Positions 32,388 to 43,230 of a stretch of DNA of 64,000 bases are shown here, piece after piece (the first letter of the stretch is position 1; each line of letters starts with the position of its first letter). The notes under the pieces are model-generated. The model did no database searches. It was not told where the DNA came from and saw only the letters and a list, made by a program, of their open reading frames with translations. The position numbers were made by a program, and so were the translations under genes. Origin of the DNA: Arthonia radiata (lineage: Eukaryota; Ascomycota; Arthoniomycetes; Arthoniales; Arthoniaceae); the NCBI GenBank assembly GCA_002989075.1, contig PSQN01000010.1, positions 868,001 through 932,000 on the forward strand, written 5' to 3'.

Positions 32388-35300
32388 ATGTCTGGCACTG
32401 AGGACGCCGAGGCCTCGAGACGAAATTACAAGAAACCACATTCAGGCCGGAATCCAATTCCCACCGTTCAACAATACCGCGGCTTTAAGGAGGAACAACG
32501 TGCAGAACTAGGCAGCGCAGGCCAACAGGCTGCGCCGAGTCAGAATGACAGCCAGATAACTCCTGGTGAAAAGGGCGCATGGTCTGAAGCCGTCCAGGAT
32601 TGGTGGCACGGAGACAACAAGGAAGCCGCTCAAGACTCCGCCGCAAAAGATGATGGTCAAGACCAAGGTCGCGGCGACGCCGATCAACGGCCTGCGGATG
32701 ATGATGACGTTAGACAGAGTGGAGAAGAGCGTGCAACAGCGCAGGATACATCCCAGACAGGGCCCACACAGAGCGCCTCCGACCCTAGACAGAAGAGAAA
32801 GCAAATGAAGAACACAGACACTAATCGCGCGGAGCGAGAAGTCACAGATCCTGTCACTCACCTCCCCGTCACGATCCATGACTACACCGGCAAAGACCTG
32901 GACAAGGTAGCCAACGAGAAGCGAGACGACAATGGCGACGGCATCGATGGTGGCGAAGACGATCAGGTTGATATGCAGGGCGTACAGCAGCAGGGACGGA
33001 CGCGCAGCGAGCTGCAAAAGGCAGATTCGGCGCAAAAACGAGAACACGGTGCCCTGTACAACTGTTTTCCGCCGCCACGTTACGACGAACTTCGAGTCGA
33101 GCTCGCAAGGGTGCAAAAGCGGGCGGCGCTGTTTGTGCTCGTCCCAACCGTCGCATTTGTGCTCTTGATGCTAGCCGTCGAGATTGTAGTACCCGACCGC
33201 ATCATCACGCTCAATCATCGCATCAACGCAAGATATGTGCTCGTCGGGGAGACACTACTGACCGTTATCTTCTTTTCACTGGCCATCGGAGCCGTTCAAG
33301 GTTGGGCGCAAAAGCAAGCAGAATGCATCTGGGATGATGCCGTCTGGCACGCAAAACAAGTGGAGGCTCGCAAGGCGATACAGCAGGGACCCCAAGAGAC
33401 CACGCTGTGGCTGAGCAAGCTCATCGGGTCTATCTGGCCCCTTGTCAACCCTGATTTATTCAACAGTCTCGCGGACACGCTCGAGGATGTAATGCAGGCA
33501 AGTCTCTCTGGCATAGCGCGCATGGTGTCCGTTGAGGATATCGGACAGGGCAGCGAGCCGTTGAGAATACTGGGTGTCAAGTGGTTGCCGAAAGGTGCAG
33601 CCGGCAAGTCGATGGACAACGTCGAAAAGCAAGATCAGGATTCGAAGCAGCAGAACAACGGTCAAATGAAAGGCGGCGCGAATTCTCAGGACTACGACGA
33701 CACCTCGAAAGATGACAAGGTCGCCACTCAAGACTCGAATGAAGGGATGGGAGCAGAAGAAGGCGAGTTCGTTAACGTCGAGATTGCATTTGCTTACAGA
33801 GCAAGCCAATTTCAGAAAAAACTCAAAGATCGCCAAAAGAACGCCCACCTCCTGTTGACCTTCTATCTATTCGGTAACATCAAGCTGCCACTATGGGTGG
33901 AGCTCCGTGGCATTGTTGGGTCATGTCGAGCACGCCTGCAGCTTACACCAGATCCACCTTTTGTCGCCCTATGTACATTGACCCTCCTTGGTCAGCCAAA
34001 AGTTGACTTGCGATGTGTGCCACTTGTGAAGCAAGGCGTTAACATCATGGACCTACCGGTATTTTCCAATTTCGTGCAGAGCTCTGTCGACGCAGCACTA
34101 TCCGAGTACGTCGCGCCGAAGTCGATACCCGTGGACCTCCAAGCTATGTTGGCTGGTGACGATTTTAAGAAGGACACATCAGCACGTGGCGTTCTGGTGT
34201 GCCGTATCAAACGAGCCTATGACTTCAAAGCCAGCGACATGGCTATGCCCATCATTGGGAAAGAAAGGTCATCGGATGCATATGTTTCCGTTGGATGGGC
34301 CAAGTTTGGGAAGCCTCTCTGGTCGACGAGAATTATAATGGCTGACATGCAGCCATACTGGGAGGAGACTGCATATCTGCTCGTCACGCCGGAAGAGCTG
34401 GATGCGGAGGAATCACTCAGAGTGCAGCTCTGGGACTCCGACAAGTTCTCCGCGGATGATGATCTCGGCCGAATTGAACTTGTTCTCAAAGACATTATGC
34501 GGGACGGGCGTACGAACGGAAACATGGTGAATCGGACCGACTCCTTCAAGGCGCTCGAGGTAGGCAAAGGCATGCCTGGGACCTTGGAGTGGAGTGTCGG
34601 CTATTATTCGAAGGTCAGGCTCCTCGAGTCGCAAATCAGCCAACAAGTCAAGGATAAGGGCATTGAGAGCATCGACCAGCTGAAGGAGCAAGTCTACAAG
34701 ACTGCCGAGAAGAAGCTCCGCGAGACAGCTAAGAACGAGTCGTCAGAGCTTCAGCAATTGAAGGAGGACGACTGGGAGAATCAACAAATCAACATGATCA
34801 CGTCTTCGGTGCCATCAGACGAGTACCCCAGTGGTATTTTGTCCATCAAAGTTCATCAGATTGTTGGCCTCTCGGTAGAGAATACGCGCAAGAACAAGAG
34901 TCCGGAAGAAGAGGAACATGGTGCAGTCGACGACCACGATTCCTTGCCAGACAGCTACTGCACGATAATCATCAACGACCAAAAGATCTTTAAGACTCGT
35001 ACCAAGCCGAAGAATTCCGCTCCGTTCTTCAACGCTTGTACAGAACGCTTCATTCGCGATTGGAGAAGCACTACTGTGATGCTGGCCGTTCGCGATCAGC
35101 GCGTGCATGAGGACCACGCCTTCCTTGGCCATATCTTCCTCGACATTGGTGAAATGTTCCTCAGGCAGAAGACGAGCCGCGTCAACTCCTTTTGGCCTTT
35201 GTCTGGAGGTATCGGCTATGGACGGATCAGAGTATCGCTTGTCTTCCGTTCCGCCCATATGCAGATGCTTCCACGCGAACTTAGCTGGGACACTGGTGTC

Positions 35301-37550
35301 CTGGAAATTGCGCCTGAAGCTTTCAGCGCAGATGGCCTTCCGAAGGATGTCACGGGTCATAGGATGAAGATTCATACCGACACCAGCAAAGCTCGGATGC
35401 ATTCTTCTAAAACGCATGATACTGATGCGAGCGCGAAGTGGTCTACATATCGCAGTCAGCCGCTTTTGCTCGCTGTGCGAAAGCGCTACGCCTCCAATCT
35501 CACCATGGAATTCAAGGCCTCCTCCTCCGGTCTACTGCCGAAGTCGAAGCGCGTGACCGCCTTCTGTGTCGCCTGGCTAAAAGATATCCCTGATGAGGAG
35601 TGGGTGAATCTTCCGCTGGCTGTCTACCGCGACGATGGTGGTCTACTGCAGCGTGCGAAGTTAAATGTACTGCCTGAAGAAGAGCTGCGCGATGCTAGAC
35701 TCGGTGAAGTCCAAATACGCGTTAGGTTTTGGAGAGGCCTGGGCACAGCACACAAGACGGTGGCTAAGCGTAACCCAGACGTTGCAGACGTGCTCGAAGT
35801 TCGCGACGCAGCCAGGGAGCTCGGCAACGGCCCGGCTATGGTTGGATCCAAAGGATGGCGACAACAGCGCGATGCTGGCTCTACCGCGCCTGACACAGCG
35901 GAGGAAGAGAACAGTGACAGTAGCGATGACGATGACGATGACGATCATGCTGACCGCGATGACAAGAATCAGTCGAAGCTGAACAACATGGCTTCGAAAT
36001 TCAAGAGCAGCAACAAGGCTGCAGATGATGCTTCCGATGATAGTGATGACGGTGGCCACCTCAATAAGATGGGCGCCTTTGCGCAGCGCGCGCGGGCGAA
36101 GATCCCGTACACAAAAGCACACAGGGACGCTAAGAACGAGGAGCAGATCGATGGTGAGGCAGCAGGTCCACGCGGTGATGCAACGGCTACAGGCTCTAGT
36201 GAGCCACATGCCAATGGTATGGCCAGTAAACAGACTTCGTCGCAGGCACGAACGGGTCAGACAGCCACCCGGTCCGATCCAGAGAAGCGGGAATACAGCA
36301 AGCTAGACACTCAAAATTCTCAGCAAGCACCGTCAGCACCACACGCGTCCATAGGACCAACGTACGGCAGTGATGCTGTCAAGAACGAGCTTCATGCAAT
36401 CGACTCCAGGAACGAACACTCGCCATCGTCTGGCAAAGAGCCCAAGTCCAATCAGCAATCCAGCAGAGCTCGCCCCATCGAGCCCACTCCGTCCACCAAC
36501 AATCCGACCAACACCGCCCTAGACACCAAAAAGTCACAAGAAGCGCCGTCTCCGGTCAACGTCACGAAAGGCCCGTCACAAGGCTCCGCTGCCGTCCGAG
36601 ATTCATTCAATTCTGCTTCACCACCTCGGGCCGGCTCCAGTGACAGCAGCGACGCCAACCGCTCCCGCACCTCCACCTCTCGGCGAGCAAGCGCGAACTA
36701 CACCGTCTTTCCGCGCGAGTACGTACGACCCCCCTCCGCAACCAGCACGCCCTCGAACTCCCGTCCGACCACATCCGGGGCATCCGGTTCCAACGCACCC
36801 GCCTCGCCACCCCAGCGCTCCTGGCAAGGTCCCTCCACCCCCAAATCACCCTTATCGCAGACTCGCAACGAAAGCACGCCATCCCCCGAGCCCAGCAACA
36901 AGCGTCGCTCCGGGTTCTTCAACTCTGTGCGCCGCAACTTCTCACTGAAAGGTAGTCCCGATAAAGAAGGTCGGAAAGACAAGAGGAGCTCGCGGTTCTT
37001 CTCCGAGGGCTCAGCGAGGAGCGGGCATACTCCCAGCAGTTCATTTGGCGGGAGCAAGGCGAGCGTGGCGTACGATCGCAGTCCGTTGGCCTCGCACCCA
37101 ACGAATAGCTCCACTGGCAACGGTAGCCAGACCACCCCTACAAAAACCCACACGCCCCGCCGCTCCGTCGCCGGACCCAGTGGCTCAAAGCACCAATCCG
37201 ACGACAACACGCCCCTCCCCTCCTCAGATCAGGGCCCGTCGAACACCGCCGCCTCCTCCGACCAGGGCCCCTCCAACACAGCACCCTCAAACCAAGGACC
37301 CGCCAACACAGCCGCCTCACCCGGTTCTGGCGGCGACGGCGGCGACCAGACCGCCTCGAACTCAAAATCAAATGACAGCAACAGCAACACCGAGCAACTT
37401 CACCGCCGCCACCGCGGGTTCATGCAGTTCCAAGGACCGCGGACCGCCAAATGGTTGAAACATAAGGCTGAGGGCGCGATCGGCGGGTTGGAGAAGGGCG
37501 TGAATCAGGAGGAGCGGGAGAAGGCGGGGGGGTTGGAGACGGAGGTGTAA
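32388..37550 (+). CDS. mug190: Mug190-like membrane-anchored SMP/C2-domain protein
   Basis: One exon, 1720 residues. The first 230 residues are charged and disordered. Two hydrophobic segments (about 247-266, ALFVLVPTVAFVLLMLAVEI, and 281-303) form an ER-type hairpin anchor. An SMP-like lipid-transfer region follows (about 325-600), with WPLVNPDLFNSLADTLEDVM and LTFYLFGNIKLPLWVELRG. The C2 domains are at about 600-735 (GVLVCRIKRAYDF, VQLWDSDKFSADDDLG) and about 815-960 (GILSIKVHQIVGLSV). The C-terminal 550 residues are disordered, with an Asp run near 1175 and DQGPSNTA repeats near 1610-1640. The layout matches fungal proteins annotated as meiotically up-regulated gene 190, relatives of tricalbins that tether ER to plasma membrane and move lipids. 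The orthologue name is by similarity of layout. Confidence 0.9.
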   Translation: MSGTEDAEASRRNYKKPHSGRNPIPTVQQYRGFKEEQRAELGSAGQQAAPSQNDSQITPGEKGAWSEAVQDWWHGDNKEAAQDSAAKDDGQDQGRGDADQRPADDDDVRQSGEERATAQDTSQTGPTQSASDPRQKRKQMKNTDTNRAEREVTDPVTHLPVTIHDYTGKDLDKVANEKRDDNGDGIDGGEDDQVDMQGVQQQGRTRSELQKADSAQKREHGALYNCFPPPRYDELRVELARVQKRAALFVLVPTVAFVLLMLAVEIVVPDRIITLNHRINARYVLVGETLLTVIFFSLAIGAVQGWAQKQAECIWDDAVWHAKQVEARKAIQQGPQETTLWLSKLIGSIWPLVNPDLFNSLADTLEDVMQASLSGIARMVSVEDIGQGSEPLRILGVKWLPKGAAGKSMDNVEKQDQDSKQQNNGQMKGGANSQDYDDTSKDDKVATQDSNEGMGAEEGEFVNVEIAFAYRASQFQKKLKDRQKNAHLLLTFYLFGNIKLPLWVELRGIVGSCRARLQLTPDPPFVALCTLTLLGQPKVDLRCVPLVKQGVNIMDLPVFSNFVQSSVDAALSEYVAPKSIPVDLQAMLAGDDFKKDTSARGVLVCRIKRAYDFKASDMAMPIIGKERSSDAYVSVGWAKFGKPLWSTRIIMADMQPYWEETAYLLVTPEELDAEESLRVQLWDSDKFSADDDLGRIELVLKDIMRDGRTNGNMVNRTDSFKALEVGKGMPGTLEWSVGYYSKVRLLESQISQQVKDKGIESIDQLKEQVYKTAEKKLRETAKNESSELQQLKEDDWENQQINMITSSVPSDEYPSGILSIKVHQIVGLSVENTRKNKSPEEEEHGAVDDHDSLPDSYCTIIINDQKIFKTRTKPKNSAPFFNACTERFIRDWRSTTVMLAVRDQRVHEDHAFLGHIFLDIGEMFLRQKTSRVNSFWPLSGGIGYGRIRVSLVFRSAHMQMLPRELSWDTGVLEIAPEAFSADGLPKDVTGHRMKIHTDTSKARMHSSKTHDTDASAKWSTYRSQPLLLAVRKRYASNLTMEFKASSSGLLPKSKRVTAFCVAWLKDIPDEEWVNLPLAVYRDDGGLLQRAKLNVLPEEELRDARLGEVQIRVRFWRGLGTAHKTVAKRNPDVADVLEVRDAARELGNGPAMVGSKGWRQQRDAGSTAPDTAEEENSDSSDDDDDDDHADRDDKNQSKLNNMASKFKSSNKAADDASDDSDDGGHLNKMGAFAQRARAKIPYTKAHRDAKNEEQIDGEAAGPRGDATATGSSEPHANGMASKQTSSQARTGQTATRSDPEKREYSKLDTQNSQQAPSAPHASIGPTYGSDAVKNELHAIDSRNEHSPSSGKEPKSNQQSSRARPIEPTPSTNNPTNTALDTKKSQEAPSPVNVTKGPSQGSAAVRDSFNSASPPRAGSSDSSDANRSRTSTSRRASANYTVFPREYVRPPSATSTPSNSRPTTSGASGSNAPASPPQRSWQGPSTPKSPLSQTRNESTPSPEPSNKRRSGFFNSVRRNFSLKGSPDKEGRKDKRSSRFFSEGSARSGHTPSSSFGGSKASVAYDRSPLASHPTNSSTGNGSQTTPTKTHTPRRSVAGPSGSKHQSDDNTPLPSSDQGPSNTAASSDQGPSNTAPSNQGPANTAASPGSGGDGGDQTASNSKSNDSNSNTEQLHRRHRGFMQFQGPRTAKWLKHKAEGAIGGLEKGVNQEEREKAGGLETEV

Positions 37551-38058
37551 GATGGTGGGGTTAGGAGATGGAGATGATGTGGCGTGTGGATGGGGAGATG
37601 GAGTGTGCCTCAGTGGAAGACCGAGTTTGTTTGAATATGGAGAGGGAGCTGTTTGACTATGGAGGGGAACTCTGTTTGAATATGGAGACGGAGGTTGTTT
37701 GAATACCCAATGAGTTGGCTAAGGCTAGCGATTGAAATGAGGTGGTCATTTGTACGATAGGGAGCGCTTGATTGACCATTGAGAAGGAGGTTGTTACTTG
37801 TACGATAGGAGGCTTGATTGACGATCTAGTCAAGCTTGCGATATGTACAGCTGTACATCTTGAATGCATGCTACACTGTATCTTTGGTCCTGCTCACAGC
37901 GACGATGCTTCACTTCAACCATGCCGTCATGCCTCACCACCCATCTATGTCTCCTCTCGCGTCTCCAAGTCGAGACCCAATAGCACCATCCCTAGTCTCA
38001 AAGCACCTCCCCAATGACCGAAAAAGGAATAGAAGCCTCCATACCCCCACCACACCCT
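37551..38058. other. Intergenic between convergent genes with degenerate repeats
   Basis: From 37610 to 37690, TTTGAATATGGAGAGGGAG-like units recur about four times; from 37750 to 37830, TTGTACGATAGG and CTTGATTGAC are each repeated. These are probably slippage minisatellites in the 3' region. No gene. Confidence 0.55.
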
Positions 38059-39483
38059 TCATATAGTCATATCATGCCCACCGCCCCTCACGCCCCCCGT
38101 AAAACTAAACGGACTCGCCTCCATATCCGGATCCCTCGGGCTCATCGGCAGCGCAAATAGCCCCTCCTCCGGCTCCTCCTCATCTTTACTCTGCGCGACG
38201 CTCGTATCCAACCCCGTATTCGCCATCCCGTCCAGACTGCCCATACCCGCGAACGCCGGACCGCTCGCTGTCTGGTTGACAGGCGGCGCGACCGCGATGC
38301 CGCGTTTGGTATTCGCTGTCGTATGCGCGGTAGTAGGCGCGGTGGCTTTGAAGGGCGTCTGCGAGTGCGAGTGCGTCTGTGTCTGGTGCTGCGGGGATGG
38401 TTGCGCTTCAGAAGGGTGCGGGCCTTTGAGCGCGGCGAAAAGCGAGCGCGAACCGACGGCCACGTCGCCGACTTCGGGCGAGAGCGGGTTTTTGGAGGCC
38501 ATGTTGCTGCTACCTGTTTGTGGGGGTGTGAGGATACCGGGCGGGATTTGGGGTTGCTGGTGCGCAGCCGGTGCGTGTTTTGTGGTGGCGGAGGAGGCCG
38601 AGGTAGGGGGTGTGGCGGTCTGTGCTGGTGCGCTTGTTGAAGGCGAGGTGCCCACTCGCAGACCTCGCATCTTCTGCTGGAGTCTTTCGGATGTACTGGA
38701 AGCGCTGGTAGGTGAGGGGAGCAGGGTCGGTGACTGCATGGGTGGGCTGAGTTGGGGCTGTCGTCCCCTTGTGTCCTCGTCTCTGATCTCTTCGTACATT
38801 GGGCGCGGGCTCGCAGGCACGTCGCCTCCGGCGCTGCCATAGCTCTTTTCCCCGACGCCGAAGTGCTCTTTGATCCACTCCAGCTCGTCACGTGCCATTT
38901 CGATGCCTAGACCCTCTGCGCGGCCACCCTCTTCTTCTTCGTCGATCTCGGCGCGCAGGGCGGCGATGCGGCTCTTAGCCCATAGTGTGTGGAGGACGCC
39001 CTTCTTACCGAGGGAGGTGCCTGATGTGAGTAGGGATGGTGGGAAGATGGCCGGAAGTGTGGGGATGGCGGCGGAGATGGCGGGGCTGGGAGCGGAAGGT
39101 GGGGTGTAGGATATGTTGATCGAAGGTGGGACAGGAGCACCGGGTTGTAGGAGGAAGTAGAGGCGGTGGGACGGTGGCTCGATTTGGCTGGACTGTTGTG
39201 GTTGCGATTTGAGGGTGATGCCTTCGCGCTTATTGCCGACGCCTTTCCATTCTACGGTCCATTCGCCGGATGGACTATCTCGCAGTATGGAGGTGCTTTG
39301 ATCTTCTTCCCACTCGACGAGGAGAACCTTGGTGGCATCTTGCACGCTCGTCTTGTCGGCTTCGTATTCAAAGCGCACGAGGGCTGAGGCGACACCGGCG
39401 CTCTTGCCATCCGGGGAGAGTGCGGCTGAGGAGTGTTGTGGCATGCGAGGTGAGTCGGTATAGGTGGGGAGTGGCTCCTCCAT
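38059..39483 (-). CDS. Hypothetical protein, 474 residues, single exon
   Basis: A long minus-strand frame from MEEPLPTYTDSPRMPQHSS. Residues about 35-130 look like a folded beta-rich domain (VRFEYEADKTSVQDATKVLL, VEWEEDQSTSILRDSPSG, HRLYFLLQPGAP). A Pro/Ser-rich linker follows, then a helical acidic segment near 168-215 (LHTLWAKSRIAALRAEIDEE, ELEWIKEHFGVG). The C-terminal half is low-complexity Ser/Pro/Thr. No signal peptide, membrane segment or known domain. The N-terminal PTYTDSP resembles PPxY/PTY-type adaptor-binding sites. The composition contrast between the domains and the tail supports real coding. Large frames on the other strand are shadows. Confidence 0.75.
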   Translation of the reverse strand: MEEPLPTYTDSPRMPQHSSAALSPDGKSAGVASALVRFEYEADKTSVQDATKVLLVEWEEDQSTSILRDSPSGEWTVEWKGVGNKREGITLKSQPQQSSQIEPPSHRLYFLLQPGAPVPPSINISYTPPSAPSPAISAAIPTLPAIFPPSLLTSGTSLGKKGVLHTLWAKSRIAALRAEIDEEEEGGRAEGLGIEMARDELEWIKEHFGVGEKSYGSAGGDVPASPRPMYEEIRDEDTRGRQPQLSPPMQSPTLLPSPTSASSTSERLQQKMRGLRVGTSPSTSAPAQTATPPTSASSATTKHAPAAHQQPQIPPGILTPPQTGSSNMASKNPLSPEVGDVAVGSRSLFAALKGPHPSEAQPSPQHQTQTHSHSQTPFKATAPTTAHTTANTKRGIAVAPPVNQTASGPAFAGMGSLDGMANTGLDTSVAQSKDEEEPEEGLFALPMSPRDPDMEASPFSFTGGVRGGGHDMTI

Positions 39484-41154
39484 CGTGCCAAAATAATACT
39501 GCGGCTCTCACGGAAGACGTTAAAACTGCATGTGTGGGCTCAATTAATGTTGGCGTCTGCTGGTGTGTTATGGCCGGGTATTGGTAGCGAATGACTGGCA
39601 GACCAAAAGAACCATCAAGACGCCATCAGCTGTGTGTGGGAGTTATGTATCAAGGCAGTGAGCGAGATGCTGACGTTTCAAAAGCTCAGAGTGCACCGTG
39701 GGAGTGGAGTGGATATCAAACTTGCGCCGTCATTCAGAACCCTTGGGGATCATCACGCGAGCCGTGCTAGGGTGTTCGGTGGGCAACTCGACCAGCAAAA
39801 CTCTCCGGAACGAGATGCAAGTAAACGCAATTGGACGAGACGGAGAGGAGGTCGATAAGTCCGGAGTGAGAAAGGACGTCGGCGCTTGGTCAGCGTGCAT
39901 GCTCTGAGATGCGAGGCCGGAGAAGCAATTCAAAAGCTATGAATAGAAGTCGCGATTCAGGTGCCTCCACTGGAATGGGCAAGGACCTGCGTTGCAACTT
40001 CGGGAAGGCGCGGTCCTTGCTTGCGTGCGGATTGCAGCTCGCGGCGCACCTCCAACAACACTTGATCGACCTGCGCCTGCAAAACCTTGCCTTCACGGCG
40101 TTTGTCCTCCCAGGCTCACCCCTGTCACCTATAACAAGCACACAAGATACGAAGTCAGAATATTCATGCACCCTTGTGGTGAGGTGCATCCAATGTCACT
40201 ACGGAGGCTCGTACGTATCAGGCTATCGGTCCCCGGACTTTTAAGCCGCTGAGGACCCGTGGCACATTCGTGTCCAGAGGCCTTCCCATCCCCAGGATTC
40301 CAGATTTTCTGGAAGAGTCAGCCTCTGAGCAACCGGGTCGCCGTTAGAGAAATAGGTTGCTGAGGTGGTGGCCAGGCCCGAAGAGCCCTTTAGGGGCGCG
40401 AAAGCCACCTCTCGGTCATCATTAGACTCACGCTTGACCCTGTGGCTGGCTTAATTCAGCCCTTCCTACTTTCCACTGTTCGCAAGGCGACGGAGCACGA
40501 TGCGAGCTGAAGCCCACCGTCGCCACCACATCGTTGCACTCAATAAGCTGCTTACAGCGCCAACACGGACTGGTGGCGATATGCTGTTATTCATCTGTTT
40601 TTGAATTTCGGAGATCCTCTATGTTCTATCTAATTTGCTGGTGCTTCACCAGTCAGACCTCAAATTTGAGATCGGATATACCGACGTCACATTCTTGCTT
40701 ACGGTGGAGCGTGGCCAACGTAAGCGTGATGAACGGTTCTTCGTTCCTGCTCATTATGCAGAGCGGCCCTTGGCCGGGTATCGACTATCCTAAGAAATAC
40801 CCTCTCGGGCCCGAGAGCTGTGTCGAGATTGAAGGTGGGGTAAGCCCGTGGGCTTTCGCCAACACGAGCTGGGGTATCATTACGGTCGTATGGGTGAAGT
40901 GAATGAAGCCTCGCGGCGTGGCGAGAAAATGGTGTATGCTAGAATATTAGGCTGTACAAGAATTAAAATAGTAAACTCATCGCTGCGTAACGTCGTGAAA
41001 TGCTTTTATGCTGTACTGTTGAGAATGGTGATGTGCTGGTCGGCGGATGCTGTTGTACGACATGTATCGGGTAAGGTGAGTGGTTGTTGTAGTAGGGGGA
41101 CGGGGGAAAGAGCCAGACCAGGATCGACAGCAGATGGGGAGGAGATTGGGAAAG
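39484..41154. other. Intergenic, no supported gene
   Basis: 1.7 kb holding the promoter of the hypothetical gene and the 3' side of the regulator gene. A 122-codon plus frame (40534-40902) ends in a fairly protein-like segment but has no domain or splice partner. A mirrored pair at 39890-40244 is noise. Confidence 0.4.
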
Positions 41155-43230
41155 CTAGATCAACAAGCAGTCCCAGCCCTTCTGCTGCATCACATCCCGC
41201 CAGTGGATGCTCTGTCTCTTTCCCTCGGGTAGTTTGACGTCGCTGATCTTCCATGTCTCGTTAAGGACGTCGGTCATGCGTGAGAAGGCGCCGTACTGAG
41301 AAGCTGTGCCCATTTGCTTGCTGCGCTCAGCGAACACCTTGCGGAATCGTGAACCACTGTTGGATACAGAGCCAGCGACAAGTAGAGGCCAGACAAGTGT
41401 GCGATCGAACCCCTCTTGGCCAGTCGGGATAAATTGCCAGATGTCGACGAGCTGGTCGACAAGTGCGACAATAGACCCCTGGTAGCGGTCGAACTCGGGA
41501 ACCAATGAGCAGAGATGGATACGAGCAGCGACACGGAAAGCAGCAGTGATGTTTTGGCTTAGCTGCTTCGGTCGGATGGCGCCGGTAGACGCGTATATTT
41601 GGCCGACCTCAGTGGGTCCGATCTCAGTCATGGTAAGCGCCTCGCCAAGAGCCGTGATGTGGTTGCACAGTTGCAGGTCGTCTTTGAGTTGGCCTTGCGT
41701 TTTGAGCGATTCTAGACATGCAATTTCAGATATGAGGTACATGACTCTGTCGTCGCAGCCCATCAGAGCCTCGAGTCCGGAGGAGATGCCTGCTTCGAGC
41801 TTGCCACGGTAGGTGTCCGCGAAAGCTGGAACACGGCCAAGGACTGTCGCACCGAGAATGTCGATCCAAGAAGCCAGCGTAGTGTTGAAGGGGACGTGCG
41901 TCTGCTGAAAGTCTGCGAACGTGTCGGGTGAGTCGGTCAGCAGGCCCAGTTTCTCCGCCAAAGTATGAGCGCCCTGGAAGTGTTGATGCCACGGAATGTC
42001 TGGCAAGCCGTCGTTGGGTGAACCAACAGCTGCCTGGAAGACAATCAGACCAAGCATTGCCTCGAGGGTCTGAGAGTGTTCGGTGTCGCGGTTGAATGCC
42101 TCGCAAAGCTCAGAGATGAGCGTGCATCGGTGGCGCATGATGTCATTGTCAGTGCTTTCATTCGCTTGGCCACACGCTTTCAAGTGCAGGGCGGCAGTGC
42201 TCAGACAGCACTCGAGATAGCACTTGTTCGACTCGAGAGCAGGCAGCATCATGTTCGCACGCGCTGAGCCTGGCTGGTTCACATCCATAACAGGAAAGAC
42301 GATTCTCGACACATGCTCCAGAAAGTGATCCAGCAGGTATCGGTCACCCTCGTCAACGTCAATGACAGCTTGGTGCGACGGGCTGAACGGCGCATGAGGG
42401 AAGTCAAAGAAGTTGAAGTCGATCGGAGCCTCGCCGTCTTTGACCAGCTCATTGTGACTGTCGAATAACTCTTGCTCGACCCAGCTATCGATCTGCGCTG
42501 GCGGGAAGATGCCAGACGGCAAGGATCCAGAGCCAGGTATACCCTGGGGGTACGGCGTCGAGAAAGTTGACACGACTGAGTCCGTTTGCGTGGGTACATC
42601 GTTGACAAGCATGTGGCTCTCCGTCTTAATCTCGACCTCGAACGGCGAATAGTATGGATGCTGACCAGAGGCAGAATGCATTGGCGTCCATTGAGGCGGG
42701 GCCATCATTGGCGTGGAATTGAAAAAGTCTTTGGGCGTGTCGGTATCGAATTGGGGGGAGAAATGCGAGTCGGTGGATGCAGCGCGCGTCCTAGGAAACA
42801 TATCCGAATGTGTCTCAGAAGTGGGTAAGGAGTGGCACAAGCTCGGCGGTGTGTTCATGCCAGTGGTTGAAACCACGTTGGTGGCCGCTGCATGAGCCTG
42901 CGCCGTCGCCTGCTGTTGCTGGGAAGGCTTCTGCTCCATCTTGGTGTTTCGAATGATCTCCTTAATCATCTCCTTGTGATGCTTTCTGCGATCTGGGTGC
43001 TGCCACCAGGCTGGACGCTTATACTCACATTCGACGCCAAGGTGTTTGCAAGCTCGGCAAACGGGTCTGCCCTCGTCGCACTTCTTCCGTCGTAACCGGC
43101 ACGTGAAGCAGCCTGAGCGCGACCGCTTGTGCATCTTGGAGTCGCCATCTTTTTTCGAAGACCTTCGTTCGGCAGCCGGTCCTGGTGAGGATTTGGGAGA
43201 AGGTCGGATGGCGTGTGCTATCGAAGCCAT
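41155..43230 (-). CDS. Zn(II)2Cys6 transcription factor (Fungal_trans_2-like)
   Basis: One exon, 691 residues. A GAL4-type zinc cluster is at residues 41-68 in the spacing C-x2-C-x6-C-x6-C-x2-C-x6-C (CFTCRLRRKKC then CRACKHLGVEC). It is preceded by a basic KRSRSG and followed by EYKRPAWWQHPDRRKHHKEM, a linker/coiled region found in a conserved group of Pezizomycotina C6 regulators. Residues about 90-290 are Gln/Ser/Thr-rich and disordered. The regulatory domain runs from about 300 (DEGDRYLLDHFLEHVSRIVF) to the end, closing with WRDVMQQKGWDCLLI, a common end of Fungal_trans_2 proteins. It is nuclear and binds DNA, probably CGG-containing sites; target genes unknown. No biosynthetic cluster surrounds it. 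Confidence 0.9.
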   Translation of the reverse strand: MASIAHAIRPSPKSSPGPAAERRSSKKDGDSKMHKRSRSGCFTCRLRRKKCDEGRPVCRACKHLGVECEYKRPAWWQHPDRRKHHKEMIKEIIRNTKMEQKPSQQQQATAQAHAAATNVVSTTGMNTPPSLCHSLPTSETHSDMFPRTRAASTDSHFSPQFDTDTPKDFFNSTPMMAPPQWTPMHSASGQHPYYSPFEVEIKTESHMLVNDVPTQTDSVVSTFSTPYPQGIPGSGSLPSGIFPPAQIDSWVEQELFDSHNELVKDGEAPIDFNFFDFPHAPFSPSHQAVIDVDEGDRYLLDHFLEHVSRIVFPVMDVNQPGSARANMMLPALESNKCYLECCLSTAALHLKACGQANESTDNDIMRHRCTLISELCEAFNRDTEHSQTLEAMLGLIVFQAAVGSPNDGLPDIPWHQHFQGAHTLAEKLGLLTDSPDTFADFQQTHVPFNTTLASWIDILGATVLGRVPAFADTYRGKLEAGISSGLEALMGCDDRVMYLISEIACLESLKTQGQLKDDLQLCNHITALGEALTMTEIGPTEVGQIYASTGAIRPKQLSQNITAAFRVAARIHLCSLVPEFDRYQGSIVALVDQLVDIWQFIPTGQEGFDRTLVWPLLVAGSVSNSGSRFRKVFAERSKQMGTASQYGAFSRMTDVLNETWKISDVKLPEGKRQSIHWRDVMQQKGWDCLLI

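Noticed and set aside
35661-36209. 182-codon minus-strand ORF
   Set aside because: Mirror of the Mug190-like gene; apparent Val/Ile runs come from antisense Asp codons.
38276-38842. 188-codon plus-strand ORF
   Set aside because: Mirror of the low-complexity half of the hypothetical gene on minus.
41155-43230. Naming the Zn2Cys6 regulator after a known developmental factor
   Set aside because: The linker after the zinc cluster is familiar from a conserved group, but I could not assign a specific orthologue from sequence alone.
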